Positions 7,126 through 15,515 of a DNA stretch of 64,000 nucleotides are shown one piece after another; the stretch's first letter is position 1; every line of letters begins with the position of its first letter. Below the pieces are notes generated by a model. The model saw only the letters and a program-made list of their open reading frames with translations. It made no database searches and had not been told where the DNA came from. Source of the stretch: Yoonia vestfoldensis (GTDB lineage: Bacteria > Pseudomonadota > Alphaproteobacteria > Rhodobacterales > Rhodobacteraceae); assembly GCF_002158905.1 (NCBI RefSeq), contig NZ_CP021432.1:1-64000 (forward strand), written 5' to 3'. Made by a program: the position numbers and the translations under genes.

Positions 7126-9297
7126 TCAGGCCGCATCCCCGCTGAGAAATGCGGGCAAGGACGATGGTTCATTGCTCTCCGCCTCGGCCAAAGCCTCTGC
7201 GGCGGGCACGGCGCCTTCCTCCGCCTCGGGCGTATCGCCAATCGTTTTGGCGTCGACCTCCGTCGCACCGGCAAACACCATCCCCTCGGGCAGCCAGCGC
7301 GTTGTCTTTGCAACCGTCGCGGCGTCGAAACCTTCCGTCTCGCCGGACGTTTCCGCGAAAGCCCGCTCCATCGCGGCCGCGAGATCGCCCTTTCGCTCAC
7401 GATTGCGATCCTCGGCGTAGTCGTCGCCGATCATCTTGCGCGCCGTGGCCACTGCATGGCCCTTGTTGACCCGACCCCAGTAGTTCTGCGCGGTCGGGCG
7501 CCAGCAGGCCGCCACATCGACATCGAGCCGCGCGCCGATTTCCTCGATGATCGGAGAGGGGCGATTGTCGGACGAAAGCTGCGGCTTGACCGCCAGACCC
7601 GTCGCCCAGGCGAAAAGCGCCTGTTTGTCCGCGATCGGCAGAGCTGACATTGCCCGGAAGTCATCGGGTTTCTCGAGCTTCATCCAGTCGGTGGCGAGGT
7701 CCTGCTCCAGCGCCTCAAGCATCTTCTGGGCGACAGTGTCGGCATGCAGCACCTCGCGGTTTTGCGCCTGGAAAGGACGAACCGAGATGTCGAGCGCCTC
7801 GTTGTTATAGGACCGCCCCAAAGCCTGCTCGCAGAGTGCGTAGAGCATCGCGTCGAACGCCACCTCGAAATCCGCCGCCAGATGCGCCCGCAGGATGTGC
7901 TGGCGCGTCGCGCGAAGATCGTCGGCGAGGCTTGCAGAAATCCCATCGGCTTTGCGCAACGTCGCGGCCGGGTCGGAGCTCGGCACCGGCGTAGAGGAGG
8001 TCGGCGGCGTCACTTGTGGGCGGGCAGGGGAGGGGGAGCCATCCGCATATCCGGTGGTCTCGTCAGGTTCGGGCGCAGCAGGAATATCCTCCGGTCGCAC
8101 TAGGCCTTTCTCGACCCGAAGCGCCCCGTCATGACCGATGGTCAGAACGACACCGGCGATAGCGCGATCTTCGTCTGCGTAAGGTTGCCGTTCGCGCTGA
8201 AGGGCCTCGATCTCACGCAGGCGCGACTCGATGGCGTAGTATTCCTCCGTTTCGGCGTCGGTCCAATCCTCGCCGTCATTCTGCGCCGCCAGTTCTTCCT
8301 CGCGCGCGATGAGGCGCTCTTCCTCGGCAAGCAGGTCCGGATCCGGGTCGATGTCCTGCGGATAGACCCGCCCGAAACTGCGGAACGCTCCGTAATCCAC
8401 CGAGAGATGCACCTCGACCCATTTCCAATCCGCGTTGAAGGGTTTGGCCGCGGTCTGCAGCTTCTCAATAGCGAGGCGTTCTAGAAGCTCGGGGTTCTCC
8501 ATATGAGCGCTGGCACGATCATCGAAGAGGTCGCGCAGGAGAACCCCACCCGCCGCCTCATAGGCCTCGATGCCGACAAAGCGCCCAAGCGCCGAGTTCG
8601 CCGAATGTGCGGCCCCGGTCAGCTGACGTTTGATGCTCTGCGGATGGATGTGATAGCCGCCCTTCACGGCGTTCCAGACCGCGAGCTGGCGGTCATGGTC
8701 GTCGGTCAGCGTGAAAGCCATCACGCATTCGAGGGTCAGATCACCGGCACGAAACTGCTCGATGATTTCGGGTGCGACACGGGCGAGTTTGAGGCGACGG
8801 CGCACCAGGTCGACGGAGACGCCGAATTTGAGCGCAATCTCGTCTTCGCTGCGACCCTCGCCGATCATCTTGTCGAAGGCCTCGAACTGGTCTGCCGGAT
8901 GCATCGCCGCGCGCTGGAGGTTTTCTGTGGCCGAGGTAAGGATGGCGTTGCGCTCGTCCTCGACAAGGCAGGGCACTGGATGATCAGCGGGGATCACACC
9001 GTCCTCGGCGAGTTGTTTCAGCGCCTTGAGGCGACGACCGCCTGCGTCGACGGCAAAACGTGTCTCGGAAAGTGCGTGAACCACCAGGTTCTGCTTGATT
9101 CCCGTCTCGCGGATGCTCGCAAGAATCTCGGCATCGTCGCTGGCGCTTGCGGCCACCTTGCGGACGTTGAGTGGGCTCGGCTCCAGCTTGTCGAGCGGGA
9201 TCATCCGGATGTCGGCACCGCCGTCAGGCGCGGCCGATCCAACGGCTTCGGTCTTTTTTGAGGTGGTGGGATTCGGGCGGGTCGTGGTCTTGGCCAT
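7126..9297 (-). CDS. ParB/Spo0J-type partition-like protein, large plasmid form
   Basis: A 723-residue protein starting MAKTTTRPNPTTSKKTEAVG. The ParB N-terminal domain (IRMIPLDKLEPSPLNVRKV, then GGRRLKALKQL and ATENLQRAAMHPADQ) covers roughly residues 30-130, followed by a helix-turn-helix (SEDEIALKFGVSVDLVRRRLK). The remaining 500 residues form a long acidic C-terminal region that is much larger than in classic ParB; it includes a charged coiled segment rich in Glu and Arg. Proteins of this build are typical of Rhodobacteraceae and Sphingomonadales plasmids, usually beside DUF3768, DUF6878 and strawberry-notch genes, and no ParA partner is visible here. It may bind plasmid DNA for partition or regulation. 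It is the first gene of the minus-strand backbone block. Confidence 0.85.
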   Translation of the reverse strand: MAKTTTRPNPTTSKKTEAVGSAAPDGGADIRMIPLDKLEPSPLNVRKVAASASDDAEILASIRETGIKQNLVVHALSETRFAVDAGGRRLKALKQLAEDGVIPADHPVPCLVEDERNAILTSATENLQRAAMHPADQFEAFDKMIGEGRSEDEIALKFGVSVDLVRRRLKLARVAPEIIEQFRAGDLTLECVMAFTLTDDHDRQLAVWNAVKGGYHIHPQSIKRQLTGAAHSANSALGRFVGIEAYEAAGGVLLRDLFDDRASAHMENPELLERLAIEKLQTAAKPFNADWKWVEVHLSVDYGAFRSFGRVYPQDIDPDPDLLAEEERLIAREEELAAQNDGEDWTDAETEEYYAIESRLREIEALQRERQPYADEDRAIAGVVLTIGHDGALRVEKGLVRPEDIPAAPEPDETTGYADGSPSPARPQVTPPTSSTPVPSSDPAATLRKADGISASLADDLRATRQHILRAHLAADFEVAFDAMLYALCEQALGRSYNNEALDISVRPFQAQNREVLHADTVAQKMLEALEQDLATDWMKLEKPDDFRAMSALPIADKQALFAWATGLAVKPQLSSDNRPSPIIEEIGARLDVDVAACWRPTAQNYWGRVNKGHAVATARKMIGDDYAEDRNRERKGDLAAAMERAFAETSGETEGFDAATVAKTTRWLPEGMVFAGATEVDAKTIGDTPEAEEGAVPAAEALAEAESNEPSSLPAFLSGDAA

Positions 9298-9348
9298 GGT
9301 CAGGGTCCTTGTCTCGCCGGACCCGGATGAGCCTCTCTCTATCCTTTC

Positions 9349-9367
9349 AAGCCCGGCACCCGGGCTT
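9349..9367 (-). other. Leader hairpin upstream of the ParB-like gene
   Basis: Perfect eight-base arms (AAGCCCGG / CCGGGCTT) around CAC, about 50 bases before the ParB-like start on the minus strand. It fits the pattern of leader hairpins in this block. Confidence 0.4.
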
Positions 9368-9532
9368 CCCTTTCTCTGGCTTTCACTGTGCGTTGACCTC
9401 ATCCGCTGACCTTCGTCTCTGGCCGCGGCTTTTCAAAATGCCATTCTTGAAGGCCAGATAGAAATTTGCACTCGGTCACACGCAAACGGGGCGAAAAACC
9501 TCTTTGATTACAGGCGGCAACCTCAAAGGTTG

Positions 9533-9991
9533 CTAGCTCACTGTTTGATTTTCCGAACCCACTTCCGCGAGCAAAATCTGCCGAATTGAGCTTTCAATTT
9601 TGACTTTTCCAAATGTTGAAGCATCTCGGAAAACTGACTTCGTTTCGCATTCGAAGCAAATCAAGTCATGCTGACGGCCGACAACTTTTAGACCAACTGA
9701 ACTTTCCCCGACATGGACCACATAGACCTCGCATGCTAGGTTCGCGCCTGCTTTCACCGGCGCATGGAATTGTAGGTCCATAGAGACAAAAGGCATGGCC
9801 GTGTTTCTTTCCGTGAGTAGAAAAAGCCAGCCCCGGCCTGAAAGCAAATCGTCCCAGAAAGTCTCGATCGCTTCCAGCGCGAAATTCGTGATCCGGCCAG
9901 TAAAGGCGATTCCCAGCTGGTCACAGTCGCCAAAGAAAATCCTGCGTTCGAAGGCAAATCGTGGTTTAAATTCTGTTTCTGGTACATTCAT
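9533..9991 (-). CDS. Hot-dog acyl-CoA thioesterase, 4-hydroxybenzoyl-CoA thioesterase-like
   Basis: A 152-residue protein with the family signature FFGDCDQLGIAFTGRITNFA (the GDxDxxGI region that carries the catalytic Asp) and the following ALEAIETFWDDLL helix. The central strand FVSMDLQFHAPVKAGANL is also typical of single hot-dog thioesterases. It would hydrolyse an acyl-CoA to free acid and CoA in the cytoplasm. It is the last gene of the minus-strand arm of the catabolic island, 73 bases after the AraC gene, so it may release adipate or another intermediate when CoA is trapped; the substrate is not shown by the sequence. A short hairpin (9517-9533) overlaps the stop codon. Confidence 0.8.
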   Translation of the reverse strand: MNVPETEFKPRFAFERRIFFGDCDQLGIAFTGRITNFALEAIETFWDDLLSGRGWLFLLTERNTAMPFVSMDLQFHAPVKAGANLACEVYVVHVGESSVGLKVVGRQHDLICFECETKSVFRDASTFGKVKIESSIRQILLAEVGSENQTVS

Positions 9992-10064
9992 TGCAGCGTT
10001 ACGGGCTCAACATTTCTTTGTCTCTGGTGCGTGACAGCGATAGGAAGGAATAGTTTTCCGGTAA

Positions 10065-10946
10065 TTATGCCATGCGCCGGAATTCGGCGGGGGTCGCGCC
10101 TGTCATTTTTCGAAAAGTTCGACTAAAATGACTCTGATCTGCAAAACCGCAGTCAAGCGCGACCACTTTCAGGGGGGCATTACCCTTTCTCAGCATCTCC
10201 TGGGCCTTCGATATTCGCTTGCGCAAAACATATGCATACGGTGCCAACCCAAACTCCGCCTTGAACTGACGCGAAAAGTGAAACTGGCTGAAACCGATAG
10301 ATGCGGCCATGTCTTCCAGACTGAGGTTTTCACCTAAGCAGCTTTCAACGAGATCGATGATTCTCTGCCTTTGAGCAGGGCTGAAGTTCGAGTTTGCGTC
10401 GCTGGTCAAAGAGACCTTGGCGTACTGACGCAGAAGGTGAACGGCGATCTGGATGCGCAGGGCGTCGATGATCAATCTCTGGCCGATTCCACCGTTCTTT
10501 AGCTCATTCTCTAGCAATTGGATGCAGTTCAGGATACAGGGGTCCTTCGCAGACAGACAATCATTGATCTCAATGGACTTCGGGTCACGATCAAAGACCG
10601 AAAGGGCCGTGTTTTCGAGTTCACTGTGACTGAGATAGACGTGTCTAACCGTGATAGGCTCGGACCAACTCCAAGTGGATTCCTCTGCACGCGTGAGCAA
10701 GGAAATCCTACCTTTCTCTACGCGCGCGCTTTGCCATGGGCCGCCACTCGTGCGGCGCATAGTGGTTGGCGCGCCATCATATGCAACAATCATATAGTCG
10801 CGCATGGGGGGAATTGCCGCGTCTTGTCGCTCATAACGATAGCCCTTCAGGGTAATGCCGTTCCAGTTGCACCCGGAACTGTCCAACGTAGTCGTGCCGG
10901 GAATCCATTCGGGTATCCGGTCCGGTGATATGAGCAGTCTTTCCAT
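10065..10946 (-). CDS. AraC/XylS-family transcription regulator
   Basis: A 293-residue protein. The start MERLLISPDRIPEWIPG is chosen because GGGAGG lies five bases upstream; the longer frame adds eight residues without such a site. The C-terminal 100 residues hold the two helix-turn-helix motifs of the family: LSLEDMAASIGFSQFHFSRQ, then VVALDCGFADQSHFSRTFRK and the terminal G-x-TPAEFRR. The N-terminal two thirds are probably the effector-sensing part. In the Acinetobacter cyclohexanol cluster the activator ChnR is also an AraC-type protein, so this is a plausible activator of the island; that link is inference from position and family. It is encoded downstream of the CoA transferase on the same strand. 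Confidence 0.85.
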   Translation of the reverse strand: MERLLISPDRIPEWIPGTTTLDSSGCNWNGITLKGYRYERQDAAIPPMRDYMIVAYDGAPTTMRRTSGGPWQSARVEKGRISLLTRAEESTWSWSEPITVRHVYLSHSELENTALSVFDRDPKSIEINDCLSAKDPCILNCIQLLENELKNGGIGQRLIIDALRIQIAVHLLRQYAKVSLTSDANSNFSPAQRQRIIDLVESCLGENLSLEDMAASIGFSQFHFSRQFKAEFGLAPYAYVLRKRISKAQEMLRKGNAPLKVVALDCGFADQSHFSRTFRKMTGATPAEFRRMA

Positions 10947-10998
10947 CTTGGCCTCCCTGAACTTTTTCACGATCGTCCGCTTGAGCTGAAATTTCGGC

Positions 10999-12201
10999 TT
11001 AGGTCGTCTCGCGCATCCGCGGTTCTTCTCGAACGATATTCGCTTGAGTCAATCTATCGATTTCAGCTTCTGTCAGTCCAGCCTCGCGAAGCAACTGCCT
11101 ACTATGCTGCCCGAAGCGAGGCGGTGCCGCGCGAACCGCTCCGGGGGTACGCGACAAGCGTGCTGGCACGCCGGTGCCGCGGTAGGTGCCAACTGATACC
11201 ACCATGCCGCGATGTCGGGTATGTGGATGCTCCAACGCTTCATTCACATTCCGAACGACTCCAGCGGGAATCCCAGCTTTCAAAAGCACCGGCTCAAGTT
11301 CGAAGGCGTCATGTTGCACTAGGCACTCTGACAAGACCTCCGTCATCTCTGACCGATGTGCAAGACGCGCGGCATTGTCGGTAAATCGTGGATCGCAGGG
11401 CACCTCAGGTAGGCCGAGCACGTCACAGAGTTTTGCGAACTGACCATTGTTACCGATAGCTAAATAGAGTTTGCCATTACTTGTTTCGAACATGTCGTAT
11501 GGTACGATATTTGGATGCCCATTGCCGGTCGCCAATGGTATCTGTCCGGACATGAGGGAATTAGCCGCTTGCGGATGCATCATGCTGATCGCGCAATCAT
11601 ATAGCGGCACTTCGATGGCTTGGCCCAATCCGGACCCGCCCCGTTCCAAAAGTGCGGCGAGAATAGCGTTACATGCGATAAGACCGGTGCCGATGTCCAC
11701 GATGGGCGTACCCATGCGTGTCGGGCCGTCGGAGGGATTGCCGTTGATGCTCATGAGGCCCGTCATAGCTTGTACCACGGCGTCATAGCCGGGAAAACCG
11801 CCAAGTGGGCCATCGGAACCAAATCCAGTCACATGGCAGAGTACCAGTCTAGGAAAACGTGCCCTGAGAACATCAGCATAACCAAGCCCCCATTTTTCAA
11901 GAGTACCAGACTTAAAATTGTGAACTAAAACATCCGCATCCTGAAGAAACCGCAAAATCAGGTCGCGCCCTTCCGGTTGCTGCAGATCGATAGCGATGGA
12001 CCGCTTGTTGCGGTTGGCGCCAGAGAAATAAGCGCTGAGTTCATCATTGAAAGGCGGGCCCCAACTGCGGGTCTCGTCGCCCAGAGGCGGCTCCACCTTG
12101 ATGACCTCAGCGCCATGATCCGCAAGCATTTGGGTGCAGTAAGGCCCGCCCAGCACGCGGCTGAGGTCGACCACCTTGATCCCGTCCAATGAGCCAGCCA
12201 T
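10999..12201 (-). CDS. Class III CoA transferase (CaiB/BaiF family)
   Basis: A 400-residue protein, the usual family length. It starts MAGSLDGIKVVDLSRVLGGP, the typical N-terminus, and continues with GAEVIKVEPPLGDETRSWGPP. The catalytic aspartate expected in this family aligns with Asp169 in TPIVDIGTG, the same position as in formyl-CoA transferase. The enzyme would move CoA from a donor such as succinyl-CoA to a carboxylate; within this island adipate is the logical acceptor, giving adipyl-CoA for beta-oxidation. The ATG overlaps the stop of the alcohol dehydrogenase gene (TGATG), so the two are translationally coupled. The acceptor is inferred from the neighbours. Confidence 0.87.
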   Translation of the reverse strand: MAGSLDGIKVVDLSRVLGGPYCTQMLADHGAEVIKVEPPLGDETRSWGPPFNDELSAYFSGANRNKRSIAIDLQQPEGRDLILRFLQDADVLVHNFKSGTLEKWGLGYADVLRARFPRLVLCHVTGFGSDGPLGGFPGYDAVVQAMTGLMSINGNPSDGPTRMGTPIVDIGTGLIACNAILAALLERGGSGLGQAIEVPLYDCAISMMHPQAANSLMSGQIPLATGNGHPNIVPYDMFETSNGKLYLAIGNNGQFAKLCDVLGLPEVPCDPRFTDNAARLAHRSEMTEVLSECLVQHDAFELEPVLLKAGIPAGVVRNVNEALEHPHTRHRGMVVSVGTYRGTGVPARLSRTPGAVRAAPPRFGQHSRQLLREAGLTEAEIDRLTQANIVREEPRMRETT

Positions 12202-13355
12202 CAAAGCGCCTCCTGATAGAGGCGCGACACATCTTCGGCTGTCATGTCGCGCGGGTTGGTCTCCAGCAATCGCGTGATACCGGTCACGACCTCATTAGCC
12301 ATTCCGGGAATGGCTGCCTCGGTCACTCCGACACCAGAAAGTCGAGACTCAAGTCCGCTTTCGACTAGCATCCGTTCCATCTCGTCGATCAGGCCATGGG
12401 CCGCAGCCGCATCAGAGTTGAAAGGCCGCGAGGGCAGTAGTAACCGCGATAGACGAGCATATTCAGCTTCTGCAACGGGCATGTTGAACCTCATCACTGG
12501 TCCTGCGACCAGAGCGTTTGCGTGCCCGTGAGGAACCTTGAAACCTGTTCCAAGTGGGTATGACAAGGCATGAATCGCCCCCACGCTGGCATTAATGAAG
12601 GCCATCCCAGCCAGTGTCGCCCCCAACAGCATGGCCTCTCGCGCTGACAGGTCCGAAGGCGTTTCCATGACGATTGGTAAGTTCTGACCGAGAAGCACCA
12701 GCGCTTTGTCCGCCATTCCATCGGAAATGGGATTCTTTCTGGTGCGACTGGTTACTGCCTCAATGGCGTGAACCATTGCGTCTAACGCCGTGGCCGCTGT
12801 GATGTGACGAGGCATTCCCAATGTTAGCTTTGCATCTAGCAAGGCAACGTCAGGCAGAAGCTGCGGTGCATATACCGCTTTTTTTTCGTGGCTTTCCGAA
12901 GTCAGCACGGACACCCATGTTACCTCTGATCCGGTCCCTGCCGTGGTTGGCACCTGGATCAGTGGCAAGCGTTTATCGGTGACCTGATTAATCCCGATCA
13001 TGTCCGTAATCGGTTGATCGTTGGCTACCGCCGCTGCGATGACCTTGGCAGTGTCCAGTGAACTGCCGCCGCCAAGTCCGATGATTCCGTCAGCACCAAA
13101 GGCCCGCGCGACCTCTACCGCGGCCTCGACGACAGCGATCGGGGGGTCCGCTTCGACTTTATGAAAAATCTCAACCTCGATGCCAGCAGCCCTAAGTGAG
13201 GCGGCTGCCTCGTCCGCAAAACCACAGGCCAATATGCCCGGGTCCGTCACGACCAGCGCACGGGTGCAAGACAAATCTTGCATCAGGCTGCCGATCCGGC
13301 CAAGCCCACCGCTCTCGCAGACGATCCTCGGGGTGGAAAGGAAATTGAAGTCCAT
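12201..13355 (-). CDS. Iron-containing alcohol dehydrogenase, probable 6-hydroxyhexanoate dehydrogenase
   Basis: A 384-residue group III alcohol dehydrogenase. The NAD-binding loop GLGGGSSLDTAK spans residues 93-104. The metal ligands of the family are present: Asp192 and His196 in LDAMVHAIEA, His262 in IHALSYPLG and His276 in VPHGHANA. It would oxidise a primary alcohol to an aldehyde in the cytoplasm. In a cyclohexanol pathway this step is 6-hydroxyhexanoate to 6-oxohexanoate, done in Acinetobacter by a zinc-type ChnD, so this would be a non-homologous replacement. It is preceded by the acyl-CoA dehydrogenase gene (18-base gap) and coupled to the CoA transferase. The family is certain; the substrate is inferred. 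Confidence 0.87.
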   Translation of the reverse strand: MDFNFLSTPRIVCESGGLGRIGSLMQDLSCTRALVVTDPGILACGFADEAAASLRAAGIEVEIFHKVEADPPIAVVEAAVEVARAFGADGIIGLGGGSSLDTAKVIAAAVANDQPITDMIGINQVTDKRLPLIQVPTTAGTGSEVTWVSVLTSESHEKKAVYAPQLLPDVALLDAKLTLGMPRHITAATALDAMVHAIEAVTSRTRKNPISDGMADKALVLLGQNLPIVMETPSDLSAREAMLLGATLAGMAFINASVGAIHALSYPLGTGFKVPHGHANALVAGPVMRFNMPVAEAEYARLSRLLLPSRPFNSDAAAAHGLIDEMERMLVESGLESRLSGVGVTEAAIPGMANEVVTGITRLLETNPRDMTAEDVSRLYQEAL

Positions 13356-13373
13356 AGTTTGTCTTCGCTCCTG

Positions 13374-14534
13374 TTAAGCTGCTGCAGTGCGGATCATATT
13401 CCGCGCGATCAGTATTTGCTGAATCTGGGTTGTCCCCTCGTAGATGCGGAAGAGACGCACATCGCGATAGAAGCGCTCGACCGCATATTCGGCCATGTAT
13501 CCTGCACCGCCGTGGATTTGCACTGCGCGATCGGCCACTCGACCTACCATCTCACTGGCAAACATCTTGCAGCAGGCAGCATCAGTCGACACGTTCTGAC
13601 CAGCGTCCTTGCGGCGTGCTGTTTCTTCGATCATGCAACGCGCTGCGAAGGCCTCGGCGCGACTGTCAGCCAGCATGGCTTGGATCAGTTGCTTTTCAGC
13701 GATGGGTTCACCGAATTGTTTGCGTTCCATCGCATAGGATAGGCTGTCACGGATCAGCCGTTCGGCGGCGCCCACACAGACGGCAGAAATATGCAGTCGG
13801 CCCCGGTCAAGGACTTTCATTGCTGTCTTAAAGCCCTTGTTCAGACGGTCCGGCCCGCCGATAATGTTCGCGGCAGGCACGCGGACATTGTCAAGGATGA
13901 CGTCGCATGTGTGCGAGCCCTTCTGCCCCATCTTCCTGTCAGGCTGGCCAAGCGTTATGCCTGGCGTCCCTGCCTCGACGAGAAAGGCGCTTACGCCGGC
14001 AGAACCTTCCGCCTCTGGATTGGTCCGGGCAAAAACCGTGAATAGATCGGCACGCGGTGCATTGGTAATGTAGCGTTTCGTGCCGTTCAGAAGGAAATCG
14101 TTACCGTCACGCCGCGCAGTGGTGCGCAGACTGCCAGCATCCGACCCAGCATCTGGCTCGGTTAGGGCGAAGGATGCGATCATATCTCCGGACGCGAGAG
14201 CTGGTAGATACTGCGCCTTCTGCTCGTCGGTTCCATCGATGATGATTCCCTGAGAGCCGATCCCGTTGTTGGTGCCAACTAGCGACCGGAACGCAGGCGA
14301 AGCCTGGCCAAGAACGAAAGCGGCTTGCACTTCCTCTATCATCGACAAGCCGAGCCCGCCGAAATCTTCCGGGATCGACATGCCGAAAAGGCCCATCATG
14401 CGGATTTCATCGACCAGCATCGGCGGAATCACATCCTCGTCGGCGACGCGATCCTCGTAAGGGATTAGTCGCTCTTTCACGAAGCGGTCGAGCGCGTCGA
14501 GAAACTGGGAAAGGGTATCTTTATCAAGGGCCAT
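13374..14534 (-). CDS. Acyl-CoA dehydrogenase, probable adipyl-CoA dehydrogenase
   Basis: A 386-residue FAD-dependent acyl-CoA dehydrogenase with the usual three-domain build. Recognisable parts are ALTEPDAGSDAGSLRTTA (flavin and substrate binding), RKQFGEPIAEKQLIQ, the IHGGAGYMAEY segment and the catalytic glutamate in RIYEGTTQIQQ (Glu366). It would introduce the 2,3 double bond into an acyl-CoA and pass electrons to ETF; etfBA is encoded in the same island. By context the substrate is adipyl-CoA, giving 2,3-dehydroadipyl-CoA. The gene follows the IclR regulator by 15 bases on the minus strand and is probably cotranscribed with it. Confidence 0.88.
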   Translation of the reverse strand: MALDKDTLSQFLDALDRFVKERLIPYEDRVADEDVIPPMLVDEIRMMGLFGMSIPEDFGGLGLSMIEEVQAAFVLGQASPAFRSLVGTNNGIGSQGIIIDGTDEQKAQYLPALASGDMIASFALTEPDAGSDAGSLRTTARRDGNDFLLNGTKRYITNAPRADLFTVFARTNPEAEGSAGVSAFLVEAGTPGITLGQPDRKMGQKGSHTCDVILDNVRVPAANIIGGPDRLNKGFKTAMKVLDRGRLHISAVCVGAAERLIRDSLSYAMERKQFGEPIAEKQLIQAMLADSRAEAFAARCMIEETARRKDAGQNVSTDAACCKMFASEMVGRVADRAVQIHGGAGYMAEYAVERFYRDVRLFRIYEGTTQIQQILIARNMIRTAAA

Positions 14535-14549
14535 GATGCTCTCTATTGT

Positions 14550-15344
14550 TCAGGGTGCGACCGCCGCAACGCGGCGGACAAGATCGACAAGGCGGTGCGC
14601 GACGTCGCTTTCGATCCAGTCGCGCGTAAGGGTTTGCGAAGGGCCACCGCAGTTGAAGGCAATAATGGGTGAGCCGTCCTTCGGCACGAAGGGCACCGCT
14701 ACAGCGTTCACATCACGTTTCCACTCCGTGAAGGACGTGCAGTAACCGTGCTGTTGGTAGTCTGCGATAGCTGCTTCGATTCCGGGCTGCACATTCGGCC
14801 AGTTGTCGCCTTCATGTTCCTCCACAAGGGCCAGAATTCTGGCCCGCTCATCCGGGTCGTGCGCCGCTATGCAGGCGCGACCAACCGCGGTCGTGGCCAG
14901 TTTAATATGGGCACCAACCTCGATCGCCAGCGTGACGGCATTAGTGCCCTTGCACCGCTCCAGATAGACCATCGATAGCCGGTCACGACTGGCCATGGCC
15001 ACCGGCATACCTGTGTAATCGGCTAATTCCTGCATAAAGGGCTTTGCGAGTTGCCGCAGCGGAATCCCTGCAAGGCAGGAGAAACCCAGCGAAAGCACTG
15101 GAGGGGCCAGTCGATAACGTGCTGTATCCGGATCGTAGCTGAGGTATTCCAGCTTGTTCAGTGTATAGGCCAGCCTTGAGACCGTCGATCTGCTCAGGCC
15201 AGTGCGCTCGGCCATCTCACCGTTCCCCAGAGCCTCCCCTTCCCGCCGAAAGGCCCGCAACAGCTCCAAGCCGCGCGCCAACGCCGTGACAAAATCGCGG
15301 TCCTGTCTCTCGGCATCCTTGGTGCGGTCTTTCCTTGGTCTCAC
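14550..15344 (-). CDS. IclR-family transcription regulator
   Basis: A 264-residue protein. The GTG start at 15344 is supported by GAGGAGGG five bases upstream. A winged helix-turn-helix (GEMAERTGLSRSTVSRLAYTL) occupies about residues 40-65, and the effector-binding domain follows, ending with TRDWIESDVAHRLVDLVRRV. IclR proteins often control dicarboxylate and aromatic catabolism as repressors or activators. It is encoded divergently from the aldehyde dehydrogenase gene, and the shared intergenic region contains a perfect palindrome at 15426-15444 that could be its operator. It heads the minus-strand arm of the catabolic island. Confidence 0.87.
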   Translation of the reverse strand: MRPRKDRTKDAERQDRDFVTALARGLELLRAFRREGEALGNGEMAERTGLSRSTVSRLAYTLNKLEYLSYDPDTARYRLAPPVLSLGFSCLAGIPLRQLAKPFMQELADYTGMPVAMASRDRLSMVYLERCKGTNAVTLAIEVGAHIKLATTAVGRACIAAHDPDERARILALVEEHEGDNWPNVQPGIEAAIADYQQHGYCTSFTEWKRDVNAVAVPFVPKDGSPIIAFNCGGPSQTLTRDWIESDVAHRLVDLVRRVAAVAP

Positions 15345-15515
15345 GGCATCCCTCCTCGGGAAGAATTATGCGTCTTGAAACACATCTAAACGATCGATAA
15401 CGTCCGCGTCAATACTGCAGTAAACTTTTCCGCTATGCGGAAAACTAAGGTCATCCACCTGGCCCCCTTCGTGCCGGATCCTGCGGATGACACAACTAAG
15501 CGAGGGCATAACGCC
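15345..15515. promoter_or_regulatory. Divergent promoter region with an IclR-type palindrome
   Basis: This 171-base gap separates the IclR gene from the aldehyde dehydrogenase gene and must carry promoters for both arms of the island. It contains TTTTCCGC (15426-15433), TAT, GCGGAAAA (15437-15444), a perfect 8+3+8 inverted repeat. Known IclR-family operators are short palindromes of the TTCCGC-n-GCGGAA kind, so this is a good candidate operator. I could not place the -35 and -10 boxes reliably. Confidence 0.6.
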
